Under the pieces are notes generated by a model. That model was not told where the DNA came from. It saw nothing but the letters and a program-made list of their open reading frames with translations, and did no database searches. From Hydrangea macrophylla (taxonomy: Eukaryota; Streptophyta; Magnoliopsida; Cornales; Hydrangeaceae): a DNA stretch of 64,000 bases. Every line of letters begins with the position of its first letter. Positions within the stretch are counted from its first letter, which is position 1. Positions 46,241 to 58,360 of this stretch are shown here, in pieces. The stretch spans positions 84,196,871 to 84,260,870 of the forward strand of contig CM066994.1 in NCBI GenBank assembly GCA_033977485.1. Reading direction: 5' to 3'. The position numbers and the translations under genes were made by a program.

Positions 46241-47109
46241 TCCCGAAGACCCGAAAGGATACACAATAGTCATCACTTCACAACCCACCACACACATCCT
46301 TTACTCACTATCCTGGCCTCCGCGGCTTGGTTTACCTATCCAACACTTATCCTTGACATACGCTGCTCCTAATCAAGCACAATCAATCCTTACATATCCT
46401 TGACCGCATTCACGTCACTCGTTCCGTTGTTTAATTTGTTAATAACTTTCATTTACACATACAAGGTTGCATTCGTACGTCCGTTGTTCTGTTTTATGTC
46501 ATAATATATCCATGAAGTCAGAATTAACGTTGTCATTCAGCTTACGGCTTTAATAGTTCCTTAAGGAAACTTTTCCCAAAAAAACTTCCCAAAAACCTGT
46601 TTCTCCCATAAATCAGTTTCTGGCGCCAGATTCTCAAATCCTCTATTTTTATGCAATGTAAAATCATTTAAGCTCGGGGTACGCAAATTATATACTCCTA
46701 TGAGTAGTATAACATGCCTACAATAGTGTAGATACTCTATATATATATATCCAAGCATGGGTCTATGTACAACTAATTCAAGCTTATGTAGAGATTTCAA
46801 AGCATCATCTTGGTTATACTTGTAAAATACATGCATGGGTTCATTATCATGTCTATAAAACTAACAAAACTACACAGACCCTTAACATACTCATCTACTC
46901 GATAGCACTACCATAGCACAAGATATTCATAACCACACAGGTATCGGAGAACGAGCATCATCAATAAACACATCATACAAGTAGTTGTACAATCTGCCAG
47001 GAATTAATTTTACTATGTCGACTGAATTGATATGATTTATTTGGGCATGATAAATTGATTGGTAGATCAAATTCAAAACTAGAACATTGTAGATAATTGG
47101 ATTAGCTTC

Positions 47110-47625
47110 GTGTACAAAAAAAATCTAGCTTCAATTACATTTTTGAGCTGCTCAAAATATTTATTTTACTTAGATATTTCTATATTTTTGGACTTCTCTA
47201 TCCCAGATTTATAATACTGCGTTGCATGCGCATTTCACCTATGAAGTATGATTTCTAGACTAAGCTATAGAAGAGTTATTTGTAGATAAATGAGTTACCT
47301 TTCTCCACAAAAAAACCGAGCCTCATTCCCATTTTTGAACTGCTCAAAATGTTCATTTTGCTAAACAACATTCTGCTTGAAGTTTCTGCTTCTCAAATTG
47401 ATAATACTACGTTGTACATACATTTTACCTATGAAGGATTGATATTTAGACTAAGCTATGGAAGAGTTATTTGTAGATAAATGAGTTAGATATCTTCACA
47501 AAAAAACCTAGCCTTATTCCCATTTTTGAACTGCTCAAAATGGTCATTTTACTGAACAACATTCTGCTGGAAGTTTCTGTATCCCAGATTTGAAGATATG
47601 ACTTGCATGTTGCATAGATCCTCAA
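47110..47625. repeat. ~192-bp direct repeat, three copies (two in the other LTR)
   Basis: Copies start near 47124, 47317 and 47508 with 'catttttgaactgctcaaaa' as anchor. The first copy is the most diverged. In the 5' LTR (about 53880-54190) only two copies occur. Confidence 0.85.
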
Positions 47626-48259
47626 AATACAACATTAGACACTTGCTAAACATTACTACATACTATATAGGTTCTAAAGTGAGTTAGAATATTCACCAAA
47701 GCTTGAAATTTAAGCTTGATATTGGTTGAAGCATAGTGAAGCTTGAATCTTCAAACTTCAAGGATGGACTTCCTCTTTCTTCTATTCTTCCATGGAGCTA
47801 TAACTCCAGCTCTCTCTCCCACTCAATTATGTGAAGATTGTAGAGACAAAAGTGTCTTAATTGTGTGTATGTGCATGATATATAGGAGATTGGCATGGCT
47901 AGGTGTCAATTACATGAGTTCATGCAAAGACACATGTCCAATATGTGGACAAATGTCATGGGAGGAGATGACAAGGGTATGGAGTGGCACATGGGGCTGC
48001 TATGTGGTCGGCCATGTGGGTCCTATCTTGGGTTATGTGCCACTTTCTTGATTTATGTGCAATCGGGTATTATTCCTATTGTCCGGGTCCGAGTGCAAGA
48101 CTAAGTTAAGTCTTTCTACAATCGAGTCGGTGCAGTGATTACAGTCTAATTAGTAATTACATTATACTGATACGGTCACACAAATAAAATAATAATATAA
48201 TAATACACCAGATATGGAAATTCATAATACTTTTGAACGTAGAAATTACTAGTATTACA

Positions 48260-49570
48260 CCTTCTACAACCTATTACAGGATTTCGTCCTCGAAATCAGA
48301 ACTAGTTAGTACTAAACAGAAATGGAAATTTCTCTTGCATTTCCGATTCTAGCTCCCAAAAAACGTCTCCTTCATCATGGTGCTTCCACTGAACCTTTAC
48401 CAGTGGAATCTCTTTGTTCCTCAACTTCTTGATTCCACGATCCATAATTCTTACAAGTCCTTCGACAATGTAACATTATCGTTTACTTCAATATCTTTGA
48501 AATCAATTTCGTGCACCGGGTTGTGAAGGCATTTCATCAGCTTACTCACATGGATTATGAACTCTCGACATCTTAGGTGGTAACGCCCTTCTATAGGCAA
48601 CTTCCCTACGCGTTCCAGAATTTCAAATAGTCCAATGTAGCGCAGTGATAGCTTTTCCCTCTTTTGTCCAAATCTTGCAATGCCTCGAACCAGAGAAACT
48701 TTCGAATACACATGATCTCAAACTTCGAATTCTATATCTCGACGTTGTTTGTCCATGTAGCTTCTTGTATCTACTTTGTGCTGCTTTCATCCTTTTTTTT
48801 TATCCATCAATCTGTGGATGAAATGCGAAACTCAACGTTAGAGGCATTCCCATTGCTTTCTGAAGACACTCCCAAAATGCTGCGGTGAATCTTGAATCTC
48901 AATCTGATACGATTGATACTAGTACTCCATGCGACTGCACAACCTATTGCAGGTATAGTCGACTCATTTTCTTGACAGGATAGGTCATGTGTTAGGCAAT
49001 AAAATAGGCTGATTTGCTCAGTCGATCAACGATTACCCAAATAGCATTATGGTTCTCCTGGGATCTTGGCAATCCCACAACAAAATCCATGGTGATATGC
49101 TCCCATTTCCATTCTGGGACTTGTAGAGGTTTTGTAGTAATCCTGGAGGTTGTTGGTGTTCCTCCTTGACTTGCTGGCAAGTAGGGTATTTGGCTACGTA
49201 TTCTACAACTTCTCTCTGAGTGTCTGGAGTGCAATCTGTACATGTTCCTAGTGTTCATCTTCACTCTTTGAGTAAATAAGGATGTCGTCGATGAACACAA
49301 TGATGAATTAATTTAAGAAGAGTCTGAACACTCGATTCATCAAATCCATGAATATCGCTGGGGCATTAGTTAATCCAAAAGGCATAACTAAGAATTCATA
49401 ATGCCCATGTCTTATTCTGAAAGCCATTTTTGGTATCTCTCCCGAACTAACTAGTAACTAGTGGTAACCTAATCATATATCAATCTTTGAAAAGGTTTCC
49501 GTTCCTTGGAGTTGGTCGAATAAGTCGTCTATCCTGGGAAGGGGTACTTGTTCTTGATATACCTAGAGTT
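48260..49570 (-). pseudogene. Nested chromovirus pol: RT fragment fused to integrase, broken
   Basis: Minus strand: RT from about 49565 with KYPFPRIDDLFDQLQG, then FIDDILIYSKSEDEH (about 49300-49255, catalytic F-I-D-D intact) and IALQTLREKL (to about 49205). The next residues are already integrase zinc region (PNTLLASKSRRNTN in frame, VAKYPTCQQVKEE in another), so RT thumb and RNase H are deleted. The integrase core EWKWEHITMDFVVGLPRSQ and IWVIVDRLSKSAYFIA (49100-48992) follow, then the C-terminal part with VSLVRGIARFGQKREKLSLR, RYIGLFEILERVG and CLHNPVHEIDFKDIEVNDN (48711-48451). Near 48290 DFEDEI closes pol. RT upstream of 49565 is also gone. Confidence 0.85.
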
Positions 49571-51620
49571 TCCTTTAGTGATTGTGGACTGCATTATAGT
49601 AGCTGTTGGTGTCACTAGTTTTTTTTTTTTTTTTTGCATCTTTAATCGGCAAGATTCTTACCTCCCAGCTTCTTGGTGTGATGGTTGAGATGCCTAGTTA
49701 GTCTCATGATTGTCTTCTATAACTTGTAGGGTCGTAGAGTCCTCTTAAGCGTGTTGTTGTGATTGAGTTCCTTTACGTGTCGACATGAAATCGTTGTGGA
49801 GTTTTGGCATCGTAGGCGATGACACAAGCCATTAACCAATTTCCCCGTGCATTAATTAATACATAGCATATAAGGTGTTACTGGTAGTTGGAGTAGGATT
49901 GAATTCACTTATAAGGAGTTGAATTCATAATAAAATGAATACTCATGGTGTACTGAGTTAGAAACGAAGAGGTTCGTGATTACTCACTTGTAGGATCACG
50001 ATGTATAGAATGAGTATCTGAGAATGATCATCAGATGATTACTATAGGACAATCATAGTAATGCAATGACTAAAGGCGTAAGGCCTTCAAGGTAGGACAT
50101 AAGAATTCTTGTCTCATAAGCCAATAATTTAGGTGAAGTCTTAATGATAAAAGTTAAGAAGAATTCGTGAAATGAAAGGAAATGAAGACTAGTTTACAAA
50201 GGGGTGCAATATGCTTGAGTTCCTTAGTTGAACAAATACAGAGAGCTCCTTTGCAATAATGTCAAGGGATACACACTTGCAAGAGTTGGTCAAATGGTTG
50301 ACAGTCTAAACGATTCATAAAGATTAATTTAACAGATCATAAGTTCAAATGACTTACAGTGAGTGGTTTATAAATGAATTGTTGGAATCAATTTATAGCA
50401 TTAGAAAGCAAATGAATTCACAATTGGATTTATCACTAATCAGAATGATCCAAAATCTTGTTAAGTGAAATCAGAGGGGACATTGAATAACTGTCAAGTA
50501 GTGGAACAATAAAGGACGTCCCAAGGTTCATCATAAGAATAATTGATCTAACGCAACCAATGATAGAAAAATAATGGGTCTACTCAAAAGGAGTTAAATC
50601 AGTGAGATGGATCTAATTACTCAGCCTTATATGGTTTTAATTTATAACTTGCACAGGATGTTGTAAACCCGAAACGTGTCTTCTCTTGGTAGGCCCTGTG
50701 CGATCTGATCGTTGGCTTGAAGGTGGAATGCAATACTCATCTTTACTAATGTTCCCAGTGCGAGTCATTCGTTGTGATTAAACATGGTCGATGTCAGCAG
50801 TCTATGAGGTCGTTCGGTTTGTCGAAGGTACGTTCCACTCTCGCGTCTTTTCCATCGACTCGGGTATTTAATTAAGTCAATATCTCATGTGCTCCTTGCT
50901 GTAGAAAAGCATTGTCATTATGTGCCCTCAGCATCCAATAGTCCTTGAGAAGATAACCCTTCTTGCTGCAGTACTAGCAATTGAAATCTGGTCGGCGGTA
51001 GATCTTGGGAGTTTGACAATCTTTGTGCATGTGTCTTAGCAGATTGCAAGTGTAGCAGACATTGCAAAGATTCACGCATTCTTATGTATGAGTTGGTGTC
51101 TATAAGGTTATCCCAACTTATCCTATTTCGTACATCGCATACTATCTAAGCAATATAGAGCAATCCAAGCGTATAAGGTGTCTATCTATCCACAAGGCCT
51201 ATTTGTATTTCTATATACGACTAGGGAATTTTTATTTCTAAGTTTCATGCTATGACGTTATCTAACTTACAAGTGGAACCACTCAACTAACATGTAATTT
51301 AAGGTGATGAAGTATCTTATCCTTAGTCTTTCTAGACTCTAGGCTAAGATGATTGTTCCGAGATTCGTCTCAGGAAATTCGTCAAAGCCTAAACATCTTG
51401 TCGATATAACAAGTCGTTCTAACAAAATATCTAAGGAAGCCATCCACAAAAACTAAGCATCTATCGTCTAACAGCTAACCTTATATCCTTCGAAGACGTC
51501 TGGTATTATGTACGGCTCCATACCTTACCTGCTTAACAAAACCAACTATGACCAGTATTGGTCTAATAAATCTTACGGTTTACAGCTTAAGTGTGTTGGA
51601 CAGACAATAAAAGCCTAAAC
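49571..51620 (-). pseudogene. Nested chromovirus gag/leader region, degenerate
   Basis: Two kilobases with no frame worth calling. A zinc-knuckle remnant CYTCNLLRHMHKDC (C-x2-C-x4-H-x4-C) is readable on the minus strand at about 51065-51020, followed by a second Cys pair (C*YCSKKG) interrupted by a stop near 50965. A T17 tract lies at about 49620. No protease motif was found. The gag assignment rests on the knuckle. Confidence 0.55.
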
Positions 51621-51623
51621 CTA

Positions 51624-51636
51624 GGCTCTGATACCA
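51624..51636 (-). promoter_or_regulatory. Primer-binding site of the nested chromovirus
   Basis: TGGTATCAGAGCC on the minus strand, eight bases inside the 5' LTR; initiator tRNA-Met type. Confidence 0.88.
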
Positions 51637-51644
51637 AAAATACC

Positions 51645-54600
51645 TGTCACGCCCCGGCGTAGCCAAAATATGGAAAAATTTTAAATTTTCATCTTGGACC
51701 CTGAGGCACGTGACTGGTAGAAGTACCGAATTGTCCATGACCAAAATAATAATAACTAAATGCTATGACAAAAGGGTAAAAGCAACATCTACTACTGGAA
51801 TATGTTACAATGAAAGGCTACAACGGTACTGGCTAATTAAATACATAAGAGTCTCATGACTCTCGGCCTTACAAAAACTATTACAAAAATATGATAAGTC
51901 TTCTGATTACAACAAAAATATTTACAAAAGGGAAGCTATTGATCTTCTTTCTAACTCGCATAACCATAATCCTCTTCAGTATAATCTTCTTCCACGTTAT
52001 ATTCTTGAGTAGCTCCATAGCCTATGTTCTTGTGACCTAGATAAGCTGGACATGGGAATGTCAGCCACATGAACGTCATCAGCTTATAAAAGCTGAGTGA
52101 GAAAACTAAATCAAATGCAACGTATATAGCAAAGCACAACAAAGATACCCTTATTACTTTTTAACACGTCTTTTAAGATCTTTGTGTTCTCACCGTCGAG
52201 TTATAACTACCAATAAACCCGACCACGTAATCAAAAAGAAAACGTCTAACTGAGAAAACTTTTCTCGATATTCTTAACACCACTATCATCTGTTGCCAAC
52301 ATCCGACATCATTTACTAACCCAAAACATCTCTTACTAACTAAACCATCTTTCATTTACCAAAACACCTTCCACCAACCGAAACATCTTTTAACAACCAC
52401 CTCGTCACGAAGAATCGAAGTGTTAGGGAGTGCAAGAATATGCATTCCATCACGATGAACCGAAAGGAGTCTTCACTCTAAGAAACACCACTTCACCATC
52501 ACGAAGAACCGAAGCGTTTACGGAGTGCAAAAACATCCATTCCATCACTAAGAACCGAAAGGAGTCTTCACTCTAAGAAACACCACTTCAGCATCACGAA
52601 GAACCGAAGCGTTTACGGAGTGCAAGGACATCCATTCCATCACTAAGAACTAAAAGGAGTCTTCACTCTAAGAAACACCACTTCACCATCACGAAGAACC
52701 GAAGCATTTACGGAGTACAAGGACATCCATTCCATCACTAAGAACTGAAAGGAGTCTTCACTCTAAGAAACACCACTTCGCCATCACAAAGAACAGAAGC
52801 GTTTACGGAGTGCAAGAACATTCATTCCATAACTAAGAACCGAAAGAAGTCTTCACTCTAAGAAACACCACTTCGCCATCACGAAGAATCGAAGCGTTTA
52901 CGGAGTGCAAGAACATCCATTCCATCACTAAGAACCGAAAGGAGTCTTCACTCTAAGAAACACCACTTCGCCATCACGAAGAACGTAAGCATCAACCGTA
53001 CCCCTTTCGTCCTGATGACCTGAAAGAATACACAATATTCATCACTTCACAACCCACCACACACATCCTTTACTCACTATCCTGGCCTCCGCGGCTTGGT
53101 TTACCTATCCAACACTTATCCTTGACATACGCTGCTCCTAACCAAGCACAATCAATCCTTACATATCCTTGACCGCATTCACGTCACTCGTTCTGTTGTT
53201 TAATTTGTTAATAACTTCCATTTATACATACAAGGTTGCATTCCTACGTCCGTTGTTCTGTTTTATGTCATAATATATCCATGAAGTCAGAATTAACCTC
53301 GCCGTTCAGTTTACGGCTTTAATAGTTCCTTAAGGAAACTTTTCCCGAAAAAACTTCCCAGAAACCGGTTTCTCCCATAAATCAGTTTCTGGCGCCAAAT
53401 TCTCAAATCCTCTATTTGTATGCAATGTAAAATCATTTAAGCTCAGGGTACGCAAATTATATACTCCTATGAGTAGTATAACATGCCTACAGTAGTGTAG
53501 ATACTCTCTATATATATATCCAAGCATGGGTCTATGTACAACTAATTCAAGCTTATGTTAAGATTTCAAAGCATCATCTTGGTTATACTTGTAAAATACA
53601 TGCATGGGTTCATTATCAAGTCTATAAAACTAACAAAACTACACAGACCCTTAACATACTCATCTACTCGATAGCACTACCATAGCACAAGATATTCATA
53701 ACCACACAGGTATCGGAGAATGAGCATCATCAATAAACACATCATACAAGTAGTTGTACAATCTGACAGGAATTAATTTTACTATGTCGACTGAATTGAT
53801 ATGATTTATTTGGGCATGATAAATTGATTTGTAGATCAAACTCAAAACTATAACATTGTAGATAATTGGATTAGCTTTGTGTAAAAAAAAAATCTAGCTT
53901 CAATTACATTTTTGAGCTGCTCAAAATATTTATTTTACTTAGACATTTCTATATTTTTGGACTGCTCTGTCCCAGATTTATAGTACTGCGTTGCATGTCC
54001 ATTTCACCTATGAAGTAGTGATTTCTAGACTAAGCTATAGAAGAGTTATTTGTAGATAAATGAGTTAGCTTTCTTCACAAAAAAAAACTAGCCTCATTCC
54101 CATGTTTGAACTGCTCAAAATGTTCATTTCACTAAACAACATTCTGCTGGAAGTTTCTGTATCCCAGATTTGAAGATTTGACTTGCATGTTGCATAGATC
54201 CTCAAAATACAACATCAAACACTTGCTAAACATTACCATATACTATATAGGTTCTAAAGTGAGTTAGAATACTCACCAAAGCTTGAAATTTAAGGTTGAT
54301 ATTGGTTGAAGCTTAGTGAAGCTTGAATCTTCAAATTTCAAGGATGGACTTCCTCTTTCTTCTATTCTTCCATGGAGCTATAACTCCAGCTCTCTCTCCC
54401 TCTCAATTATGTGCAGATTGTAGAGACAAAAGTGTCTCAATTGTGTGTATATGCATGATATATAGGAGATTGGCATGGCTAGGTGTCAATTGCATGAGTT
54501 CATGCAAAGACACATGTCCAATATGTGGACAAATGTCATGGGAGGAGATGACAAGTGTAAGAAGTGGCACATGGGGCTGCTATGTGGCCGGTCATGTGGG

Positions 54601-54839
54601 TCCCACCTCTGGTTCTGTGCCACTTTCTCAATTTACGTGCAATCGGGTATTATTCCTGTTGTCCGGGTCCGAGTACAGGACTAAGTTAAGTCTTTCTACG
54701 GTCGAGTCGGTGTGGTGATTATAGTCTAATGAGTAATTATATTACACTCATACGGTCACACAAATAAAATAATAATATAATAATATACCAGATATGGAAA
54801 TTCATAATACTATTGAACATAGAAATTACAGGTATTACA
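51645..54839 (-). repeat. 5' LTR of the nested chromovirus
   Basis: TGTCACGCCCCGGC to GGTATTACA, 3195 bp, very similar to 44875-48259 except for one fewer 192-bp repeat. It contains the 96-bp array at 52395-52995. A plus-strand frame at 54323-54718 is shared with 47743-48051 but is antisense to the element. Confidence 0.9.
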
Positions 54840-54844
54840 CTCTA

Positions 54845-55586
54845 TCCTCTTTCTCTGGCACAGAACCTTTACCAAATCATAGCAATGCGTTATACTTGGA
54901 AGTATATTTAGTTACAGTCATGTCTCCCTATCAGAGATTATCGAACTCTCACTTCTTTGCATTGGGAGGGGCTCGTGGAAAGAATAGGCAATTAAACTCT
55001 ATCTTGAATCCCTCCCAAGTTATCGATGTTCCCTAATCTAGAACATTCATCCACCAATTCGGTGCTTTAGTACGTCACTTGCATTCTCAATTCTCTCCCT
55101 ATAGGACATTCGGATAGATCGAAAAATCCTTTCCATGTCCATAACCCAATGCTCTGTTAGCATTGTGTCAGACATTCCATGAAATTCTGATGGTTTCTTC
55201 CTCATGAACTATTCAGAGACAGGTCTCCCACCTTAAATCTCAAGTGCATGTACCATAGCTATCGTTGCTGTCTTAAATGGAGGTGTCGGAGGTAACCGTT
55301 CTATAAAATTCTGAAGTAATTCCCCAATATTCCCAATCACTTCGATCATTTGATCCATATGTCGAGTATGTGGCAATATTCTCGGTCACCGTCACTCATG
55401 TTTGTTTAATCCTGTTAATGTCGATACATAACACTATGCATATGTGACAATAAACAATACCGCGTATGTACAACAACATACATATGCATCAAGCATCTCT
55501 ATAATGTATGAATGCAATCTAGAATATATGCCAAATCACTCAACACTCCACTCAACGTCGCACATTCCCAAAGTTGTGTTAGCTAT
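54845..55586 (-). pseudogene. Chromovirus gag N-terminal part (internal region 2)
   Basis: Continuation of 44869 after the nested element. It matches internal region 1 around 23755-24510 (same order and spacing), including the stretch corresponding to RKKPTKYRG...AEHWV (about 55210-55100), but with stops and shifts throughout, so only short frames survive. The start codon is not identifiable. Confidence 0.8.
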
Positions 55587-55587
55587 G

Positions 55588-55600
55588 GCACTGATACCAC
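55588..55600 (-). promoter_or_regulatory. Primer-binding site of chromovirus internal region 2, mutated
   Basis: The minus strand reads TGGTATCAGTGCC, one change from TGGTATCAGAGCC, five bases inside LTR3. Confidence 0.8.
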
Positions 55601-55604
55601 TAAA

Positions 55605-57752
55605 TGTCACAGCCCATCCCGCTATGCGCAAAAATAGCGGGGTACTCCACCATGGCTCCTCCAATTCCTTTAAATTAAAAAGCAGTGGAATACGTAGGTA
55701 AATTCCATTTTGGAGTTATAAAAAATTGGCGCATTTGAAACACTTAAAGAAAACCTCTTATTTGAAAACATCAATCCAGTCGAATGATCGGGGGTCCAGT
55801 CGACTGGAAATGCAAGATACAGAGAGCTTGGAAATCTTAGAAATCGTCTAGTTGACTATGTCAGGTACCTAGTCTACTAGGGTCTCAAATTCTCAGTCGA
55901 CTGAATATCTCAGTCGATGAAAGTAGAAAAATTCATTTTTAAAACCAAAATCCAGTCAACGGTGGTCTCCCACCTAGTCGACTATTTCTTTCACAAAACC
56001 AAAACAATAATTTCCATAAGTTGTCCAATCGACTGTGTCGGGGACCTAGTCGACTATTTTTTTAATATATTTCAGTAGTGGCTAGTTCAAAACAGGGGTC
56101 TAGTCGACTCTACCAAAAACAAGTCGACTGTTTCTCATTTATTTGCTAAGCATTCTGCAGATAACAATCTATGGTTGCCCAAACTCAAAACCAATAAAAA
56201 CACTAATATATAACAACCATTTCAATCACAATTACAGAAGTTTTACTACGGGTTACAATAATCACAAGTCCTTACAAGATTTGAAATTAACACATGGTTC
56301 AACTACTCAAAATCTTGCTACAACAATTGGAAAAAAAAACATCTACAAGAGCAAACTCCGTCGTCCCACGGCCTCACTCTTCGTGTTTCTTCTTTCCTCT
56401 CTTCTTATTAACTGCAATGGAGTAAAGCTCCACTACTCAGCTATATGCTGAGTGCACAATTCTAAATATATGTTTATATGACAAATCATGCTTCCAAACA
56501 TCTAAACACATCAAAATATTCTCTAGGGAGAGTGGTACGTTTCCATCCGGTAAATGAAACTGATGTCGTGGAAGGCCTCCCTTTTCCACACACCCCGTAC
56601 ACTGGTTAGGCCTTCCTCCATACCAGGTACCGTGTCCTAGTTGGGCCTTCCTCCATATCAAACACAACCACTATCAGTATCACAATCCTCAAACTTCAAG
56701 GAGCTTACCCCGGGTGGAAATGCACCAAACGCCCCTTTGACCCAAGTAGACATATAGCATGCTCACATAAACAATTATACATAATTTTCTAATATATTTG
56801 CGTGCATAAATTATGGGCCTAATTAACACATGAATTTCGCCCAGATCCAAAATATCAAACCCGATATTTAAAACATGTAAATTCCATATAATTTATAGAT
56901 TTAGAATTCATACCTCGTGCCAACGCTCTATAACTTTGAAGGATTAACTAAAGAGCCAAGTAAATGTCAGATCTCTGTTTATACGTGATTCCTACAAGTT
57001 TTACCTAGTTTTTCTAAAATTTCTAAAAGTTAGATTTTTGTAAAAAAGTTACCAAACGTGGCCTAAGAGGTATCAAAATGAAGATCTTACCTCGAGAAGT
57101 TCAAATATGAAATCTGGGGGAAAACTGACGGACTAACAGTTGTCGATCTGCATCATGCTCGTGGGAAATAATCTCCTCTTCTCTCTCTGTCTAGATATTT
57201 TTGGAAAGTTTTTATGCTAAAATATCTCATGTTTTCTATTTATAGCCACGACTTCCAAAAATTATGTTTACCTCCCCACGAGTTCTCCAAACTTCTAATT
57301 ATCTCCCGAAACGTCCTAAACATTCATTTTATTACTTCACGAGTGAAAACTCAAAATTATAAAAGTTTTCGTGTAAGTTCCATTTGGGTCCAAAATCACG
57401 TTTTGAAACTATTTCCGTGGAATCTTTATACCATCTACCTTTTATGCAATGTATCACTCATATTCTCACTACAGTATTCAAATAAATCTAAAACAAGATC
57501 AAGCTACCAAAACTTATACTTAACAGGTATAATCACTAGTCACAGAATACTGGATAATTTAAATAATATTTAAATCAAGTAAATGTCATTTAATCATGTC
57601 AGTGCATCATGACTCCTCTGATTACCGTGTCCTCAATTGACAACTCACTGTTAATCCATGTCAACTCATCTCAATTATTAATCAATATTAATAATTCCTA
57701 AATTTAATTATGCACTTAAGAAAAAAGAATGCATTCCGGAACGGGTGAGACA
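55605..57752 (-). repeat. LTR3 (5' LTR of chromovirus internal region 2)
   Basis: TGTCACAGCCC to GGTGAGACA, 2148 bp, collinear with LTR1 and uninterrupted LTR2. It has the GTCGAC palindrome cluster at 55775-56130. It is followed directly by CAATG (57753-57757), the target duplication shared with LTR1. Frames 56143-56451 and 57214-57573 are LTR-internal and not genes. Confidence 0.92.
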
Positions 57753-57757
57753 CAATG

Positions 57758-57886
57758 ACATATTGTCCATCCCTATGGTGTAAGTGTATGTGATCTTGTA
57801 ACGTTCATGAGTGGTTGAGTTTTATCTCTTAATAAGTTTTATATCCCTTATAGGTGGGATGTCTCAGTTACAGGAGCATCTTTGAT
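57758..57886 (+). mobile_element. Continuation of the old copia-like remnant
   Basis: Non-coding. Joined to 2308 it restores the sequence that existed before the chromovirus insertion. It includes 'ttgtaacgttcatgagtggt' and 'caggagcatctttgatcac', which resemble plant copia LTR ends. It is cut at 57886 by the CACTA terminus. Confidence 0.5.
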
Positions 57887-57902
57887 CACTACAACATAAC
57901 AG
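57887..57902. repeat. CACTA terminal inverted repeat (left end)
   Basis: CACTACAACATAACAG; the CACTA pentamer and following CAA are diagnostic of plant CACTA termini. The mate lies beyond the window. Confidence 0.88.
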
Positions 57903-58360
57903 ACTTTTTGTGGCGCGCATTTGCGCCACAAAAACTTTCGTTCGTGCCACAAAAAGTCTTTTCCGACGCGTTCAACGCGTCGCCCGTGCGTCATTTATTC
58001 CCGCGTCCCTGATTGTTATTTGTGGCGCATTCAACGCGCCACAAATTAAAACTATTTGCGTCGAAAATGGACATCTAGTATTGGGTATCTATTGCGCCAC
58101 AAATAGTATAACTAGCTGTGACGCAAGGATTTTGCGTCACAAATAATTACCTTTTGTGGCGCGTTGACTGCGCCACAAATAGTTTTCAGAAATTTAGTGT
58201 TATTGTAGTTGCGACGCACATTTTGCGCCATAAATAATGTTATCAAAGTTCTCACATTGGTATTTGTGACGCGATTTTGCGCCACAAATACTATAACCAA
58301 ATTATACATGGTAATATTTGTGACGCAACAAGTGCGCCACAAATACTACATCAGAAATTA
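57903..58360. repeat. Subterminal palindromes TTTGTGGCGC/GCGCCACAAA
   Basis: About eight inverted pairs of a 10-12 bp core, for example at 57906-57935, 58019-58046, 58115-58144, 58152-58182, 58206-58235, 58261-58291 and 58315-58345. Half sites are GTGGCGC, GTGACGC or GCGCCAC, mostly spaced by 5-12 bases so each pair can form a hairpin. Such subterminal repeats are the binding sites of TNPA-type proteins in En/Spm; binding here is inference. Confidence 0.85.

Larger units (their letters stand above)
44875..48259 (-). repeat. 3' LTR of the nested chromovirus
   Basis: Plus-strand ends TGTCACACCCCGGC and TAGTATTACA, 3385 bp. It contains a ~96-bp tandem array (45630-46240) and three copies of a ~192-bp direct repeat (about 47110-47620). 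The other LTR has two of these, which accounts for its being about 190 bp shorter. Confidence 0.9.
44875..54839 (-). mobile_element. Second chromovirus (different family) nested in gag, internally deleted
   Basis: LTRs 44875-48259 and 51645-54839 (TGTCAC...TATTACA) flank a 3.4-kb interior. It has a tRNA-Met primer-binding site, gag zinc-knuckle traces, an RT fragment fused to integrase, and a terminal EDEI-type pol end. The flanks TTCTA (44870-44874) and CTCTA (54840-54844) are a target duplication with one mismatch. Removing the element restores gag as in internal region 1 (about 23740-23765). Confidence 0.88.
2309..57757 (-). mobile_element. Tandem chromovirus composite LTR-INT-LTR-INT-LTR (Tekay/Del-like Ty3/gypsy)
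   Basis: Three LTRs of about 2.15 kb in the same orientation alternate with two gag-pol internal regions: LTR1 2314-4475, internal 1 4476-24528, LTR2 24529-25692 continued at 40095-41088, internal 2 41089-55604, LTR3 55605-57752. CAATG occurs directly outside LTR1 (2309-2313) and directly outside LTR3 (57753-57757), so the whole array occupies a single insertion site. LTR2 abuts a primer-binding site on its left and a polypurine tract on its right, so it belongs to both internal regions. Without nested insertions the composite is about 15 kb. The integrase C-terminal region and chromodomain-like ending place it with Tekay/Del chromoviruses. All coding regions are decayed. Confidence 0.9.

Noticed and set aside
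57752..57886. Promoter or gene of the host between chromovirus and CACTA
   Set aside because: The 130 bp are the continuation of the copia-like remnant from 2308; no independent signal was seen.
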